Shown: positions 46,978-56,355 of the stretch, one piece after another
Layout of the letters: the number at the start of each line of letters is the position of its first letter
Position numbering within the stretch: the first letter of the stretch is position 1
NCBI RefSeq assembly: GCF_000485795.1
Contig: NZ_AXZL01000054.1
Location: 26,758 to 90,757, forward strand
Length of the DNA: 64,000 bases
DNA from: Shewanella decolorationis S12
GTDB taxonomy: Bacteria; Pseudomonadota; Gammaproteobacteria; Enterobacterales; Shewanellaceae
Direction of reading: 5' to 3'
Translations under genes and position numbers: made by a program
Notes under the pieces: model-generated
Seen by the model: the letters and a program-made list of their open reading frames with translations, nothing else
Told to the model about the DNA's origin: nothing
The model's database searches: none

Positions 46978-48231
46978 ATGTCCGTGAAAGCCGATCCTTG
47001 TTCGCAACCTAGCTTAATGCATCCAGATCAAGCCATTCCCCTTCTGCTTGAGCAGGTTAGCCCAGTGTCAGACACCGAAGTCGTTACCCTTCCCCATGCG
47101 CTTGGCCGCGTATTGGCCGAGGATTTGGCCTCTTGCATCGATTTGCCGCCCTTCGATAACTCCTCGATGGACGGCTACGCCTTTCGCTTTGCCGACTTAA
47201 ACAGTCAGACCAATCAAACCACATTAACCCTGATTGGTAGCTCCTTCGCGGGCCATGGTTTTGAGGGTGAAATTACCCCTCACTCCTGCGTGCGCATTAT
47301 GACAGGCGCGCCGGTGCCAGCGGGTTATGACACAGTGCAAATGCAGGAAGAGACCAACGCGCAGGGCAATCAAATCCAAATCAATCACCCTAAGGCTAAG
47401 GGCGCCAATGTGCGTTGCCGCGGTGAAGAGCTGCTGCAAGGCACTAAAGTGTTGAAAGCGGGCATCGAAATTAAAGCCGCAGAACTGGGCGTATTAGCCA
47501 CCATTGGCGTGAGTCAGGTGCGGGTTTACCGCCAACTCAAAGTGGCGTTTTTCTCCACTGGTGATGAACTGCGCCCCGTGGGCAGTGACTTAGCGCCGGG
47601 ACAAATTTACGATTCAAACCGTTATTCCATCCAAGGCTTACTCAGCCGCGCCAATGTGGAATGGCTGGATTTAGGTGTGATAGCCGACGACCCAGAGGCC
47701 ATTCGCCACGCATTTCGCCATGCCGCAAGCCAAGCGGATATGGTATTAACCTCGGGCGGCGTCTCGGTCGGCGAAGCAGATTTTACTAAGCAAATTCTTG
47801 ATGAAGAAGGCAAAATCACCTTCTGGAAACTCGCCATTAAACCGGGCAAACCCTTTGCCATGGGACGCATAGGCAAAGCGGTATTCTGCGGCTTACCGGG
47901 CAATCCCGTCTCTTCCATGGTGACCTTCTACAAGTTGGTGTGGCCAATGCTGAATAAGATGCAGGGCTTAACCCCCAAGGCACCACTGATGCTTTCCGCC
48001 ACTCTGACAACTCCCGTGCGTAAACAGCCCGGCCGTGTCGAGTATCAGCGCGGCATTTTATCCCGCAATGCACAGGGCGAGTTGGAAGTCGCCATCACGG
48101 GCAGCCAAGGTTCGGGCATGTTGACCTCTATGAGTCTGGCGAATTGTTTCGTACTGCTGGAGCAATTCCAAGGTGACACCCCTGTGGGCACGCAAGTGAC
48201 GGTTGAACCTTTTAATTCAGTGCTCTGCTAA
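46978..48231 (+). CDS. moeA: Molybdopterin molybdenumtransferase
   Basis: MoeA inserts molybdate into adenylylated molybdopterin. The 417-residue cytoplasmic protein has the N-terminal PPFDNSSMDGYAFR motif (about 59-72), the catalytic DEL/GD region FFSTGDELRPVG, and GGVSVGEADFTK further on. AAGGAAG precedes the ATG. moeB starts eleven bases after the stop, so the two form an operon. Confidence 0.96.
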   Translation: MSVKADPCSQPSLMHPDQAIPLLLEQVSPVSDTEVVTLPHALGRVLAEDLASCIDLPPFDNSSMDGYAFRFADLNSQTNQTTLTLIGSSFAGHGFEGEITPHSCVRIMTGAPVPAGYDTVQMQEETNAQGNQIQINHPKAKGANVRCRGEELLQGTKVLKAGIEIKAAELGVLATIGVSQVRVYRQLKVAFFSTGDELRPVGSDLAPGQIYDSNRYSIQGLLSRANVEWLDLGVIADDPEAIRHAFRHAASQADMVLTSGGVSVGEADFTKQILDEEGKITFWKLAIKPGKPFAMGRIGKAVFCGLPGNPVSSMVTFYKLVWPMLNKMQGLTPKAPLMLSATLTTPVRKQPGRVEYQRGILSRNAQGELEVAITGSQGSGMLTSMSLANCFVLLEQFQGDTPVGTQVTVEPFNSVLC

Positions 48232-48242
48232 GGTACGCCTCG

Positions 48243-49004
48243 ATGAATGAACAACTAGAGATCCTCAGCGACGGCGAACTCACCCGCTACAGCCGCCAAA
48301 TCTCCATCAAGGCGATGGATATCGACGGCCAAGAGCGCTTAAAACTCGCCAAAGTCTTGATGATTGGCGCCGGCGGTTTAGGCTGCGCGGCGGGGCAATA
48401 TCTAACCGTTGCGGGCATTGGCGAGTTGACTCTAGTGGATTTCGATACGGTCGAACTCTCTAATTTGCAGCGCCAAGTGCTGCATCAAGACGCCACTATC
48501 GGCCAACCTAAGGTCGAGTCGGCCAAGCAGAGCCTTAACCGACTCAACCCTCACGTTAAAATCAATACCATCAATGCGGTATTGGATGACCATGAAATCG
48601 ATGCCTTAGTCGCCAGCCACAGTATAGTGGTGGATTGCACCGATAATGTCAGTGTGCGTGAGCAGTTAAATCAAAGCTGTTTTAAGCACAAAATCCCGCT
48701 GGTCTCGGCCGCCGCGATTCGTATGGAAGGCATGGTTACTGTCTTCGACTATCAAGCAAAAACACCTTGTTATCATTGCTTTAGTTCACTCTTTGGCGAG
48801 CAGCAACTCAGCTGCGTCGAATCTGGCATTCTCGCCCCAGTAGTTGGCATGGTCGGCTGCTTGCAAGCGGTTGAAGCCATTAAAGTGATTACAGGGATGG
48901 GCAAGACACTCGCAGGACGAATCTTGATGATCGATGCCATGACCATGGAATTTCGCGAAATGAAACTCCCTAAACAACCCCACTGCAAAATTTGCAGTCA
49001 GTAA
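48243..49004 (+). CDS. moeB: Molybdopterin-synthase adenylyltransferase
   Basis: MoeB adenylates the C-terminus of MoaD so that it can carry sulfur for molybdopterin synthesis. The 253-residue protein has the nucleotide motif GAGGLG at 42-47 and the zinc cysteines C176, C179, C248 and C251. It lacks a rhodanese extension. Operon with moeA. Confidence 0.96.
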   Translation: MNEQLEILSDGELTRYSRQISIKAMDIDGQERLKLAKVLMIGAGGLGCAAGQYLTVAGIGELTLVDFDTVELSNLQRQVLHQDATIGQPKVESAKQSLNRLNPHVKINTINAVLDDHEIDALVASHSIVVDCTDNVSVREQLNQSCFKHKIPLVSAAAIRMEGMVTVFDYQAKTPCYHCFSSLFGEQQLSCVESGILAPVVGMVGCLQAVEAIKVITGMGKTLAGRILMIDAMTMEFREMKLPKQPHCKICSQ

Positions 49005-49041
49005 CTAGCTTACTTTCAACAACTAAGGATATCAAAATCAA

Positions 49042-49704
49042 ATGGATTCTGGAGACAGCGTATTCGACCGCCGCACGACCAATGACACTCTTATAGGTGC
49101 CGGTCTTTATAATTTAGTGATTGGCTTAACCCTACTTTGGGGTTTTGCCGTGAACTATATAATGGTCAGCCATATCGACCCCGAAGCAATTGCCAGCGTT
49201 AACCCGTGGATTTTCTTTATCGGTTACTTCGCTTCGTGTTTCTTTGGGATTTACTTATTTCAAACATCGAGTAACCCCCTCGTCAGCTTTATTGGTTACA
49301 ACTTTGTGGTCGTGCCCTTCGGCTTGATCATTAATATGGTCGTTAGCCAGTACGACCCAGAGCTAGTGACCGAAGCGATTCGAATCACGGGCTTAGTCAC
49401 TATCGCCATGATGTGTTTAGGAACTATGTTCCCTGCCTTCTTCCAGAAAATCGCTGGGGTGCTGACTATCGCATTGTTATTAGTAATAGTCGTTGAACTG
49501 ATTGAAATATTTATCTTTAAAACCCACCACGGCATTTTGGATTGGATAGTTGTGCTCATTTTCTGCGGCTATATTGGCTACGATTGGGGCCGCGCAAATC
49601 AAATCCCAAAAACCGTCGATAATGCCGTCGACAGTGCCGCCGCTTTGTATATGGATATCATCAACCTATTTCTGCGTATCCTGCGGATTTTAGGACGTAA
49701 ATAA
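49042..49704 (+). CDS. Bax inhibitor-1 / YccA-family membrane protein
   Basis: The 220-residue protein has six or seven helices and a C-terminal GYDWGRANQIPKT segment containing the charged residues of the Bax inhibitor-1 family (YccA/YbhL type). In bacteria these are inner-membrane proteins, with YccA acting as an FtsH-interacting factor. It follows moeB by 37 bases and may share its transcript. Confidence 0.85.
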   Translation: MDSGDSVFDRRTTNDTLIGAGLYNLVIGLTLLWGFAVNYIMVSHIDPEAIASVNPWIFFIGYFASCFFGIYLFQTSSNPLVSFIGYNFVVVPFGLIINMVVSQYDPELVTEAIRITGLVTIAMMCLGTMFPAFFQKIAGVLTIALLLVIVVELIEIFIFKTHHGILDWIVVLIFCGYIGYDWGRANQIPKTVDNAVDSAAALYMDIINLFLRILRILGRK

Positions 49705-49729
49705 GTCACTCAACGACAAGGAAAACAGC

Positions 49730-50026
49730 ATGAAGTTAACATCACCATTGTTAATCGGCCTGATTATGTGCGGCAGCTTAGTCGGCTGCGGCGAGAAGAC
49801 TGAGCCTGCAACTCAGTCGCCCGCAGAAGTAACAACCGAAGCCAAAGCAGGCGCTAAAGTGCAAATCGCCAACCCAGCCGCCGAATACTGCGTCTCACTA
49901 GGCGGCACCTCGGAAATCCAGAAGACTGCTGAAGGTGAACAAGGCATTTGTACTTTACCAAGCGGTGAAAAAATTGATGAGTGGGCGCTATTTCGCCGCG
50001 ACCATCCACAGGAAAAAGCCCAGTAA
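49730..50026 (+). CDS. DUF333 lipoprotein
   Basis: The 98-residue protein has a lipoprotein leader (lipobox SLVGC) and a DUF333 domain with AAEYCVSLGG, QGICTLPSG and DEWALFRR, including the paired cysteines. Function unknown. AAGGAAA precedes the ATG, 25 bases after the preceding gene. Confidence 0.92.
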   Translation: MKLTSPLLIGLIMCGSLVGCGEKTEPATQSPAEVTTEAKAGAKVQIANPAAEYCVSLGGTSEIQKTAEGEQGICTLPSGEKIDEWALFRRDHPQEKAQ

Positions 50027-50042
50027 TTGAGGCTGAGTAAAA

Positions 50043-50071
50043 CAACAGGCGCATTCGGCGCCTGTTTTTTA
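50043..50071. terminator. Terminator between DUF333 gene and rlmF
   Basis: ACAGGCGC pairs with GCGCCTGT across ATTCG, followed by TTTTTT. It terminates the plus-strand unit and overlaps the end of rlmF by a few bases. Confidence 0.9.
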
Positions 50072-51163
50072 TGTCCCGCTGACGACCTGATTACGCCACT
50101 GCAAACGTTTAGCCTGCGAATGGAAACTCCATGCGAGCACCCGAGTGACCTTATTGCCCTGCCGCATCTCAATGGTTTTTACTGTATCCACACCCAACTT
50201 TTCCAAAGCCTGATAACAAGGCTTAAGGTTCTCCTGCTTCGACACTAAGCTGGTAAACCACAAACACTGCTCGGCAAACGCGTGGCTCTCGCGGATCATA
50301 GTGGTTAAAAATTGCTTTTCTCCCCCTTGGCACCATAACTCCGCCGCCTGACCACCAAAGTTTAAGGTCGCGCTGGTCGCTTTAGGCTGCTCACCACAAT
50401 TGAGTTGCAGATTACGCACCTTGCGCAGCGAGCCTTCACTCGCTTCCTTTAACGAGCCATGAAAGGGAGGATTGCACAGAGTTAATTCGAAGCGATCTGA
50501 GGCTTGAATAATTCCCTTAAAGACCGCCTTTTCATCCTGCTGCCGCCTTAAGGATAAGTGCCCCTGCAAACTCGGGTTATTATCGATAATCCGCTGCACA
50601 TTGGTGAGCGACTGAGGATTAATATCCGAGGCGACAAACTGCCAGTCATACACTTGATGCCCTAGGATGGCGTAAACACCATTCGCCCCAGTGCCTATAT
50701 CTAAGGCACGGATTGCCGCAGCACGTTTAACCTTGCCGCCCTCAAATAACAGATCGGCCAAGTAATGTAGATAGTCGACCCGTCCAGGGATTGGCGGGCA
50801 AAGCGCGCCCTTGGGAATATCCCAAAATGCCAGCCCATAATGATGTTTCAAGAGCGCCGCATTCAGGTTTTTTACCGCTAAGGGGTCGGCAAAATCGATA
50901 GATAAGGCGCCATAGGGCGTGGGCCGAACGAAGGTTTTTAGCTTAGGAAAACTCACCATCAGGGCCGGAAAGTCATAGCCATTAATATGCAAATTACGCG
51001 GATGTAAGCGCTTCTGCTCGCCGCGCTTTGCCTTAGGCTTACTCACCGTTTTCGGCTTAGCAACTTGGGGTTTGACCACTGACTTAGGCGCGCTTGGCTT
51101 GCCCCGTTTACCCGCGGCTGAGGTCGCGGGTTTAGCGGCAGTTTTATTGACGGGTTTAGGCAT
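50069..51163 (-). CDS. rlmF: 23S rRNA (adenine-1618 N6)-methyltransferase
   Basis: RlmF methylates A1618 of 23S rRNA. The 364-residue protein has the SAM motif LDIGTGANGVYAILG, the catalytic NPPF motif (ELTLCNPPFHGS) and the RlmF-typical DFADPLAVKNLNAALL segment. The first ~50 residues are a Lys/Pro/Ala-rich extension, as in Shewanella homologs, probably for RNA contact. Confidence 0.94.
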   Translation of the reverse strand: MPKPVNKTAAKPATSAAGKRGKPSAPKSVVKPQVAKPKTVSKPKAKRGEQKRLHPRNLHINGYDFPALMVSFPKLKTFVRPTPYGALSIDFADPLAVKNLNAALLKHHYGLAFWDIPKGALCPPIPGRVDYLHYLADLLFEGGKVKRAAAIRALDIGTGANGVYAILGHQVYDWQFVASDINPQSLTNVQRIIDNNPSLQGHLSLRRQQDEKAVFKGIIQASDRFELTLCNPPFHGSLKEASEGSLRKVRNLQLNCGEQPKATSATLNFGGQAAELWCQGGEKQFLTTMIRESHAFAEQCLWFTSLVSKQENLKPCYQALEKLGVDTVKTIEMRQGNKVTRVLAWSFHSQAKRLQWRNQVVSGT

Positions 51164-51222
51164 AATGACTTATCAACAAGGGCGGGCTAATCAAAGGATC
51201 AGCCCTTAGCATATTGGCGAGA

Positions 51223-51633
51223 TTAATCGTAAAGATAGGAGGTAAACAACAGGTTGACCACTAAGGGTTTACCCGCTTCTTTGGTCAGCAGATTATTCAC
51301 CATATCAAAGCATTCACGGCGGATTTCTTCACGGCCAGTGAGGGACTTAATCTTTTCTTCGGCCTGATTACCCAGCACCTCAATAATCGCGGCGCGTAGT
51401 AGCGGATCGTGGCGCTCGACGATGACGAGATCATCAGGACTTTTTACCATCAGCTCGACACTGATCTTCACAAACCCCAGTTTTTTGCGGTTTGAAATAT
51501 AGTTAGTCACAATTTCGGGTTCAAAACCGTAGTAGGCGTAATCTCCCGTGGGAGCCGCTTCTTTCTCGTCGGCCGCATATGCACTCAATACAACACTGAA
51601 TAAGATCAGGCAGGCTGATAATAATTTTTTCAT
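51223..51633 (-). CDS. FliL-like protein with signal peptide
   Basis: The 136-residue protein has an N-terminal hydrophobic segment ending AYA-AD, more like a cleavable signal peptide than the FliL membrane anchor. A domain resembling FliL follows (about 40-130, VKISVELMVKSPDDL and DPLLRAAIIEVLG). It lies far from flagellar genes. GGGAG precedes the ATG. Role unknown. Confidence 0.75.
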   Translation of the reverse strand: MKKLLSACLILFSVVLSAYAADEKEAAPTGDYAYYGFEPEIVTNYISNRKKLGFVKISVELMVKSPDDLVIVERHDPLLRAAIIEVLGNQAEEKIKSLTGREEIRRECFDMVNNLLTKEAGKPLVVNLLFTSYLYD

Positions 51634-51734
51634 CGCGGTTTACAGCTCCCTAAAAACAATAATGGTCAATGGAAGAAACTTCCCAATCTATCTGGTAGAC
51701 TGCCGACGTTTGCTTATATTGTAACGAGTATTTA

Positions 51735-52304
51735 ATGAATGTGACCAGCTTAAGCTTTCCCTATGGCGAATCTATTCAATGGTTTTGTGCCGATAATGCC
51801 AAAAATCTTCCTTCTTCTCCCCTTAAAGAATGGTTACTCGCACCGGGAAGCCTGACGCAAAAACTCAAAGCCTGCTGCAATAAGTTTGAAGTCAAAATCC
51901 TCGGTGAAGGCCAATGTGCGCCGCTCGAAGGGGAATATCCCAAGCAAAATGCCGTTTGGGTGCGGGAAGTGTTACTCTGCCTCGATTCTGTGCCTTGGGT
52001 ATTTGCTAGAACCTTGATCCCGCAATCTTTATTATCGACCCGCCAAGCCGATTTTTTAGGCCTAGGTACACGTCCTCTGGGCGAATTATTGTTTAGCCAA
52101 GACAGTTTTGTGCCCGGTCGCATCGAAATAGCCCGCTTTACCACCGACAGTCGCCTCGCTCAGCTCGCTCAGAGTTTAGCGCAAAACGTCGAACACGAGC
52201 TCTGGGGTCGACGCCGATATTTTCACCATAACGAGGAGGAAATGTTTGTCAGCGAAATGTTCCTCCCGGCCGCAGTACAAGCGATGGCTAGGCTACAACC
52301 CTAA
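51735..52304 (+). CDS. ubiC: Chorismate pyruvate-lyase
   Basis: UbiC makes 4-hydroxybenzoate from chorismate, the first ubiquinone step. The 189-residue protein has the family segments [19 protein letters not shown] (about 75-93) and [13 protein letters not shown] (about 112-124), and an IARF segment. Length fits. It stands alone, without ubiA beside it in this window. Confidence 0.92.
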   Translation: MNVTSLSFPYGESIQWFCADNAKNLPSSPLKEWLLAPGSLTQKLKACCNKFEVKILGEGQCAPLEGEYPKQNAVWVREVLLCLDSVPWVFARTLIPQSLLSTRQADFLGLGTRPLGELLFSQDSFVPGRIEIARFTTDSRLAQLAQSLAQNVEHELWGRRRYFHHNEEEMFVSEMFLPAAVQAMARLQP

Positions 52305-52319
52305 CCGCTAAGCTAAAAC

Positions 52320-52352
52320 AAAAATGCCTCTATATCAGAGGCATTTTTTCGT
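52320..52352. terminator. Bidirectional terminator between ubiC and the M6 protease gene
   Basis: AAAATGCCTC pairs with GAGGCATTTT across TATATCA, with A and T runs on either side. Confidence 0.9.
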
Positions 52353-52364
52353 TAACACATAAGC

Positions 52365-55175
52365 TTATTGGCGCTGGCGGCGCCACGCAAAGCCACCGAG
52401 CAACACTAGGCTCAGCCAGCTTAAGCTACCACCACCGCCACTACTTGGGGTTTCGACTGGCGTAGTTGGTGCTGTCACGGTAACGCTTGAACTACTACTC
52501 GCGGTAGCGTTTTGAGTATCTTTCACCGTCAACGTGACAGTGTAAGTGCCCGCGCGAGTGTAAGTGTGGGTTGGCGATGCCGAAGTGCTAGAAGTGCCAT
52601 CGCCAAAGTTCCATGTATAGCTTAGGCTGCCAACGCCACCTGCCGAGGTGTTGCTAAAGTTAACCGTAAGTTGGTTAGCACTGACACTAAAGCCAGCCGT
52701 TAAAGGCAAGCTCACCACAAGCGTTTTCGTCACCGTAACACTGGTACCTTTAGCATCTGTTACCGTTAGGGTCAGCGTATAAGTTCCTGCATTCGCGTAG
52801 GTATAAGTCGCCGACGCTGAAGTACTGGTTGCTCCCGCAATACCAAAATCCCAAGCATAAGTATAAGCACCCTCACCACCCTCGACCGCGGCAGTAACAG
52901 AGGCTGTTAAGCCATTTTGACTTAGATTGATCGCTGCCGTTAAGGGCGTTAATGCAGGATCGGCATTCGCATTGGCTAAACGGATAACCGCGGTGCTATT
53001 GTCACTGGCTTGAGAGACCACTTGCATAGTCAAGCCGAGTTTTTGCAACACCATGCCCGATTGAGGTTGTAGCGGCGCACTGTAATCTAAACTATCGTCA
53101 AACAAGCTGACAGGCTCGAGGTTAGTATCACCGCTGTAAGCGGTTTGCCTTACAGTACTAAAGGCTGCATCGCGGATTTGGGTGTCGGTTGATCTATTCC
53201 CTATCATGTTCTGGTCAGCATCAATCACCCCAATCAAACTATGGCCAGGATGATCTGACACGTTGTTATCATGGTAACTAAAATCCTCTAACCACAGGAG
53301 AACACCGGGATCAAAACCTTCGTTCTTTAAGCCTGCATCAACGCCATTGTGGCTACGCAATTGGATTAAGTAGCGTGAAGCCGCACCTGGACGTGTGTTG
53401 GTGATCCGGCTATAACCTGCCAGAGTCGCTTTACCCGCAGCTTCAGCATTATCGGCATACAGCTCAGTTGCACCTTGCTTGATGCTGATGTTGTCGATAG
53501 TGATACCCGACTCAATAGCAGCCTCATCGGTCACATAAGTAAATTCAATCGTTACATTTTTGCCAGCGTAAGCTGACAAATCATATTCCAACCCCACCCA
53601 AGCATCACTGCCGACTGCGGTCGAAATACTCGATGATTTACCCGTAATAATATGTCGAGCGCTGTTAATCGCGTTGACGGACTTAGTGTAATTACCCGCA
53701 ATCGCCACACCATTCACTTTGACCTGCATATAGTCATAATCGGCCTCAATCTCCCAACTTGCCTGCATCGCAAGGGTAAGTTTTTCACTCGTCGCCGGTA
53801 AATTTGCCGTAAAGTTCATACTATGGTTCAGCATATCGCCTTGGCCAGAGTAATACTGATAACTCCCTTGATAGGGTGCTTTAAAGGCGATCGGCGCAGC
53901 AGGCAGCGGAATGGATATCTGATTTACCGCATCTTGGTTTGTCGCCTGATTAAGGGTGATCTCCATACCAGATTTAGGAATGCTGTCTAAGCTGATCTCA
54001 CGCTCATTCAGCCATTTACCTTTATATTTTTCCTGTAAATATGAACGTGCATAAGGGCTAAAACCGCTAGGTTTAGTTCCTGGAATAGCACCCGTCCAGC
54101 TGCCACCGGACATCAAAGACCATGCGCCTACGGGAGAGCCATCCTTATTGGTGTTATCCGTAGTGTCATATTCATCGGGTAAGCCAAGATCGTGGCCAAA
54201 CTCATGGGTACATACCCCAGTCGCCGCATCGATTGGTTGAACGGTATAACCGAAGACTTTCTTAGTCGTCCCCGGCAGGCTATAACCTTGCGTGCTCTGG
54301 TCAACGTAATAACGGTGCGACCAAATCGCATTATCCCCTAATTTGCCGCCCCCAGTTTCTTCCCCAATACTCGAGTGGAAAATCATCACATGGTCAATAA
54401 TGCCATCTGGCTCATCTAAATTGCCGTTATTATTTAAATCATATGGGTCTTCAACATCATAGGTTGCAAGCTCTGCTGCTGACATATTAGCAACCGCTTG
54501 GGTTACCGCTTCTTTGACTAGCTCAGTCACATTGGCATCACTACCCGTATCGGCATCATTCGCGCCATAGTAATCGGCATTTTGGCTAGCGGTGTACCAA
54601 CCTTTCACATCGCCCGTGAAGAAGAAGGTCTTGCCCGAAACAGCTTGGTAATATTGATAGGCCGAATCTAAGGTCTGCCCTTGAGGACCATTAAAACCTG
54701 TGGTGGAGAAGAGTAAATTTTTATAGTGAGAGGCGGGGTAACTAGAGTAATACATGTCGGTATCACTCGCAGTTAAACCATTGTTGTTATACTTTAAATC
54801 AGGAAAATCAATTAGAACGGTTAATACCTTCACCGTTTTAGTCACGTCGGCATCCGCTAATACTCGCTGTGCGGGGGCGCGCATCATCGCCGTCGCTTTG
54901 GCTTTTTGTAGGCGCTCTTGCTCTGCCTCAATCACCATTCTCGGCTCTTTGGGCTGAGCTAGGCTGGCACGGGCAATATAGGCTTCAACGGCCGCTTGCT
55001 TAACGCTATCACTGGCATCTGCGGAGACTTCGCCCCGCTTGATCAACCAATAGAGGATCCTTTCTTTATTAATGACCCCTGCATCCGCTGGCGTATGATT
55101 GGGCGCGGCAATACTTGCGCCACTCAGCAAGGCCAACATCAAACCTAACGCTGTGATACTTTTTGAACTTCGCAT
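52365..55175 (-). CDS. Exported M6-family metalloprotease with PKD domains and GlyGly-CTERM tail
   Basis: The 936-residue protein has a signal peptide (cleavage near ASIAAP) and a propeptide. An M6 (immune inhibitor A-like) peptidase domain carries the zinc motif HEFGHDLGLPDE, with H324, E325, H328 and D334. A beta-sandwich region follows, then two PKD domains (about 740-905, with DFG/GDG and AGTYTLTLTV strands). It ends in SSGGGGSLSWLSLVLLGG then arginines, a GlyGly-CTERM sorting tail cut by rhombosortase. Such proteins are type II secretion clients. GGAAGGAAG precedes the ATG. Confidence 0.95.
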   Translation of the reverse strand: MRSSKSITALGLMLALLSGASIAAPNHTPADAGVINKERILYWLIKRGEVSADASDSVKQAAVEAYIARASLAQPKEPRMVIEAEQERLQKAKATAMMRAPAQRVLADADVTKTVKVLTVLIDFPDLKYNNNGLTASDTDMYYSSYPASHYKNLLFSTTGFNGPQGQTLDSAYQYYQAVSGKTFFFTGDVKGWYTASQNADYYGANDADTGSDANVTELVKEAVTQAVANMSAAELATYDVEDPYDLNNNGNLDEPDGIIDHVMIFHSSIGEETGGGKLGDNAIWSHRYYVDQSTQGYSLPGTTKKVFGYTVQPIDAATGVCTHEFGHDLGLPDEYDTTDNTNKDGSPVGAWSLMSGGSWTGAIPGTKPSGFSPYARSYLQEKYKGKWLNEREISLDSIPKSGMEITLNQATNQDAVNQISIPLPAAPIAFKAPYQGSYQYYSGQGDMLNHSMNFTANLPATSEKLTLAMQASWEIEADYDYMQVKVNGVAIAGNYTKSVNAINSARHIITGKSSSISTAVGSDAWVGLEYDLSAYAGKNVTIEFTYVTDEAAIESGITIDNISIKQGATELYADNAEAAGKATLAGYSRITNTRPGAASRYLIQLRSHNGVDAGLKNEGFDPGVLLWLEDFSYHDNNVSDHPGHSLIGVIDADQNMIGNRSTDTQIRDAAFSTVRQTAYSGDTNLEPVSLFDDSLDYSAPLQPQSGMVLQKLGLTMQVVSQASDNSTAVIRLANANADPALTPLTAAINLSQNGLTASVTAAVEGGEGAYTYAWDFGIAGATSTSASATYTYANAGTYTLTLTVTDAKGTSVTVTKTLVVSLPLTAGFSVSANQLTVNFSNTSAGGVGSLSYTWNFGDGTSSTSASPTHTYTRAGTYTVTLTVKDTQNATASSSSSVTVTAPTTPVETPSSGGGGSLSWLSLVLLGGFAWRRQRQ

Positions 55176-55413
55176 TACCTTCTTCCTTCCGTCACAATGT
55201 GCGCTGTAGCCGAGCTATTTTCTAAGGCTAGTGCCTATTTGCTCTATGGCAAGTTTGTTTTTGGCAGCTCGTATTTTGAATACCTATCCCGAATTTTGCG
55301 GGACGTAAAAACATATCAGGACCACATTTATGTAACAACTTGATACAGACTGCAAAGTCATTCTTTTTTACTTTAGTCAGCATTTGTTCAGCAAATCACA
55401 ACCGACATTAGGG

Positions 55414-55449
55414 CAAAAAAAACCGCATTAACGACATTAATGCGGTTCT
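55414..55449 (-). terminator. Terminator after the MarC-family gene
   Basis: On the minus strand AACCGCATTAA pairs with TTAATGCGGTT and is followed by a run of eight Ts. It lies about 20 bases after the stop codon at 55468. No gene is seen between here and 55175 apart from this. Confidence 0.88.
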
Positions 55450-55467
55450 TACAATATTTGGCAAAGT

Positions 55468-56061
55468 TTAGCTGGCGGTTTTCATATAGTTTGAAACCCC
55501 ATCGAGGAACATTTGCACCGAAATCATCACCAGTACCATCCCCATTAAGCGCTCAACGGCCGTTAAGCCTTTTTCACCTAACATGCGGGTAAAGAGCTTA
55601 TAGAACATTAGGATAACCGCACTCGCTCCCCACGCAGATACTAGTGCTATCGTCCAGTCACCCATACGAGAGCTGTCGGTGTGCGCGAGTAAAATCAGCG
55701 CAGCCAGAATTGATGGTCCCGCCATCAACGGAATCGCCATAGGGACAATAAAGGGTTCTTCCCCCGCCGCAAGGCCAACCACACCGCCTGGTTGAGGGAA
55801 AATCATTCGAATGGCGATCAGGAATAGGATAATCCCGCCAGCGATGCTGACAGACTCAGAGCGCAAATTTAAGAAACTGAGGATGGCTTCGCCGGCATAC
55901 AGGAAGGCCAACATGATCACTAATGCAAAAATCAGTTCGCGGATCAAAACCCTGCGACGTTTTTTCGGGTCGATATGCCTTAAAATCGACGCGAAAATCG
56001 GTAAGTTACCGAGGGGATCCATAATCAAAAACAACATTACCGCAGCAGAAAATATATCCAT
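55468..56061 (-). CDS. MarC-family membrane protein (YhgN-like)
   Basis: The 197-residue protein has six membrane helices and the MarC pattern DPLGNLPIF near the N-terminus and VPMAIPLMAGPSILAALILL (about 107-126). It resembles E. coli YhgN. MarC proteins have no settled function. Single-gene unit on the minus strand. Confidence 0.9.
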   Translation of the reverse strand: MDIFSAAVMLFLIMDPLGNLPIFASILRHIDPKKRRRVLIRELIFALVIMLAFLYAGEAILSFLNLRSESVSIAGGIILFLIAIRMIFPQPGGVVGLAAGEEPFIVPMAIPLMAGPSILAALILLAHTDSSRMGDWTIALVSAWGASAVILMFYKLFTRMLGEKGLTAVERLMGMVLVMISVQMFLDGVSNYMKTAS

Positions 56062-56355
56062 TTAACTTTATCAACGCCCAAGCCAACATAAACCCATATT
56101 GTATAACTTTTTCGCGTTACAGATGTGAAAAATTATCTATAAAATTCCTAATGATGGCTCTAGGCCAGCATACCTTTATCAATTTACCCCCAACCAATGC
56201 CAAGCCGCACTGAGTTTACGCCCTTGAGCGTTAAAGGGATTTCTGTGGCTGCAATGATAGGTCATAGTCGCGTGAGTAAATTGCCTGTAAGTCACTGCTC
56301 ATTTTAATTTCAACTGGTATACTATGGCGTTTTTTCAGCAAAATTCGTGGAATCC

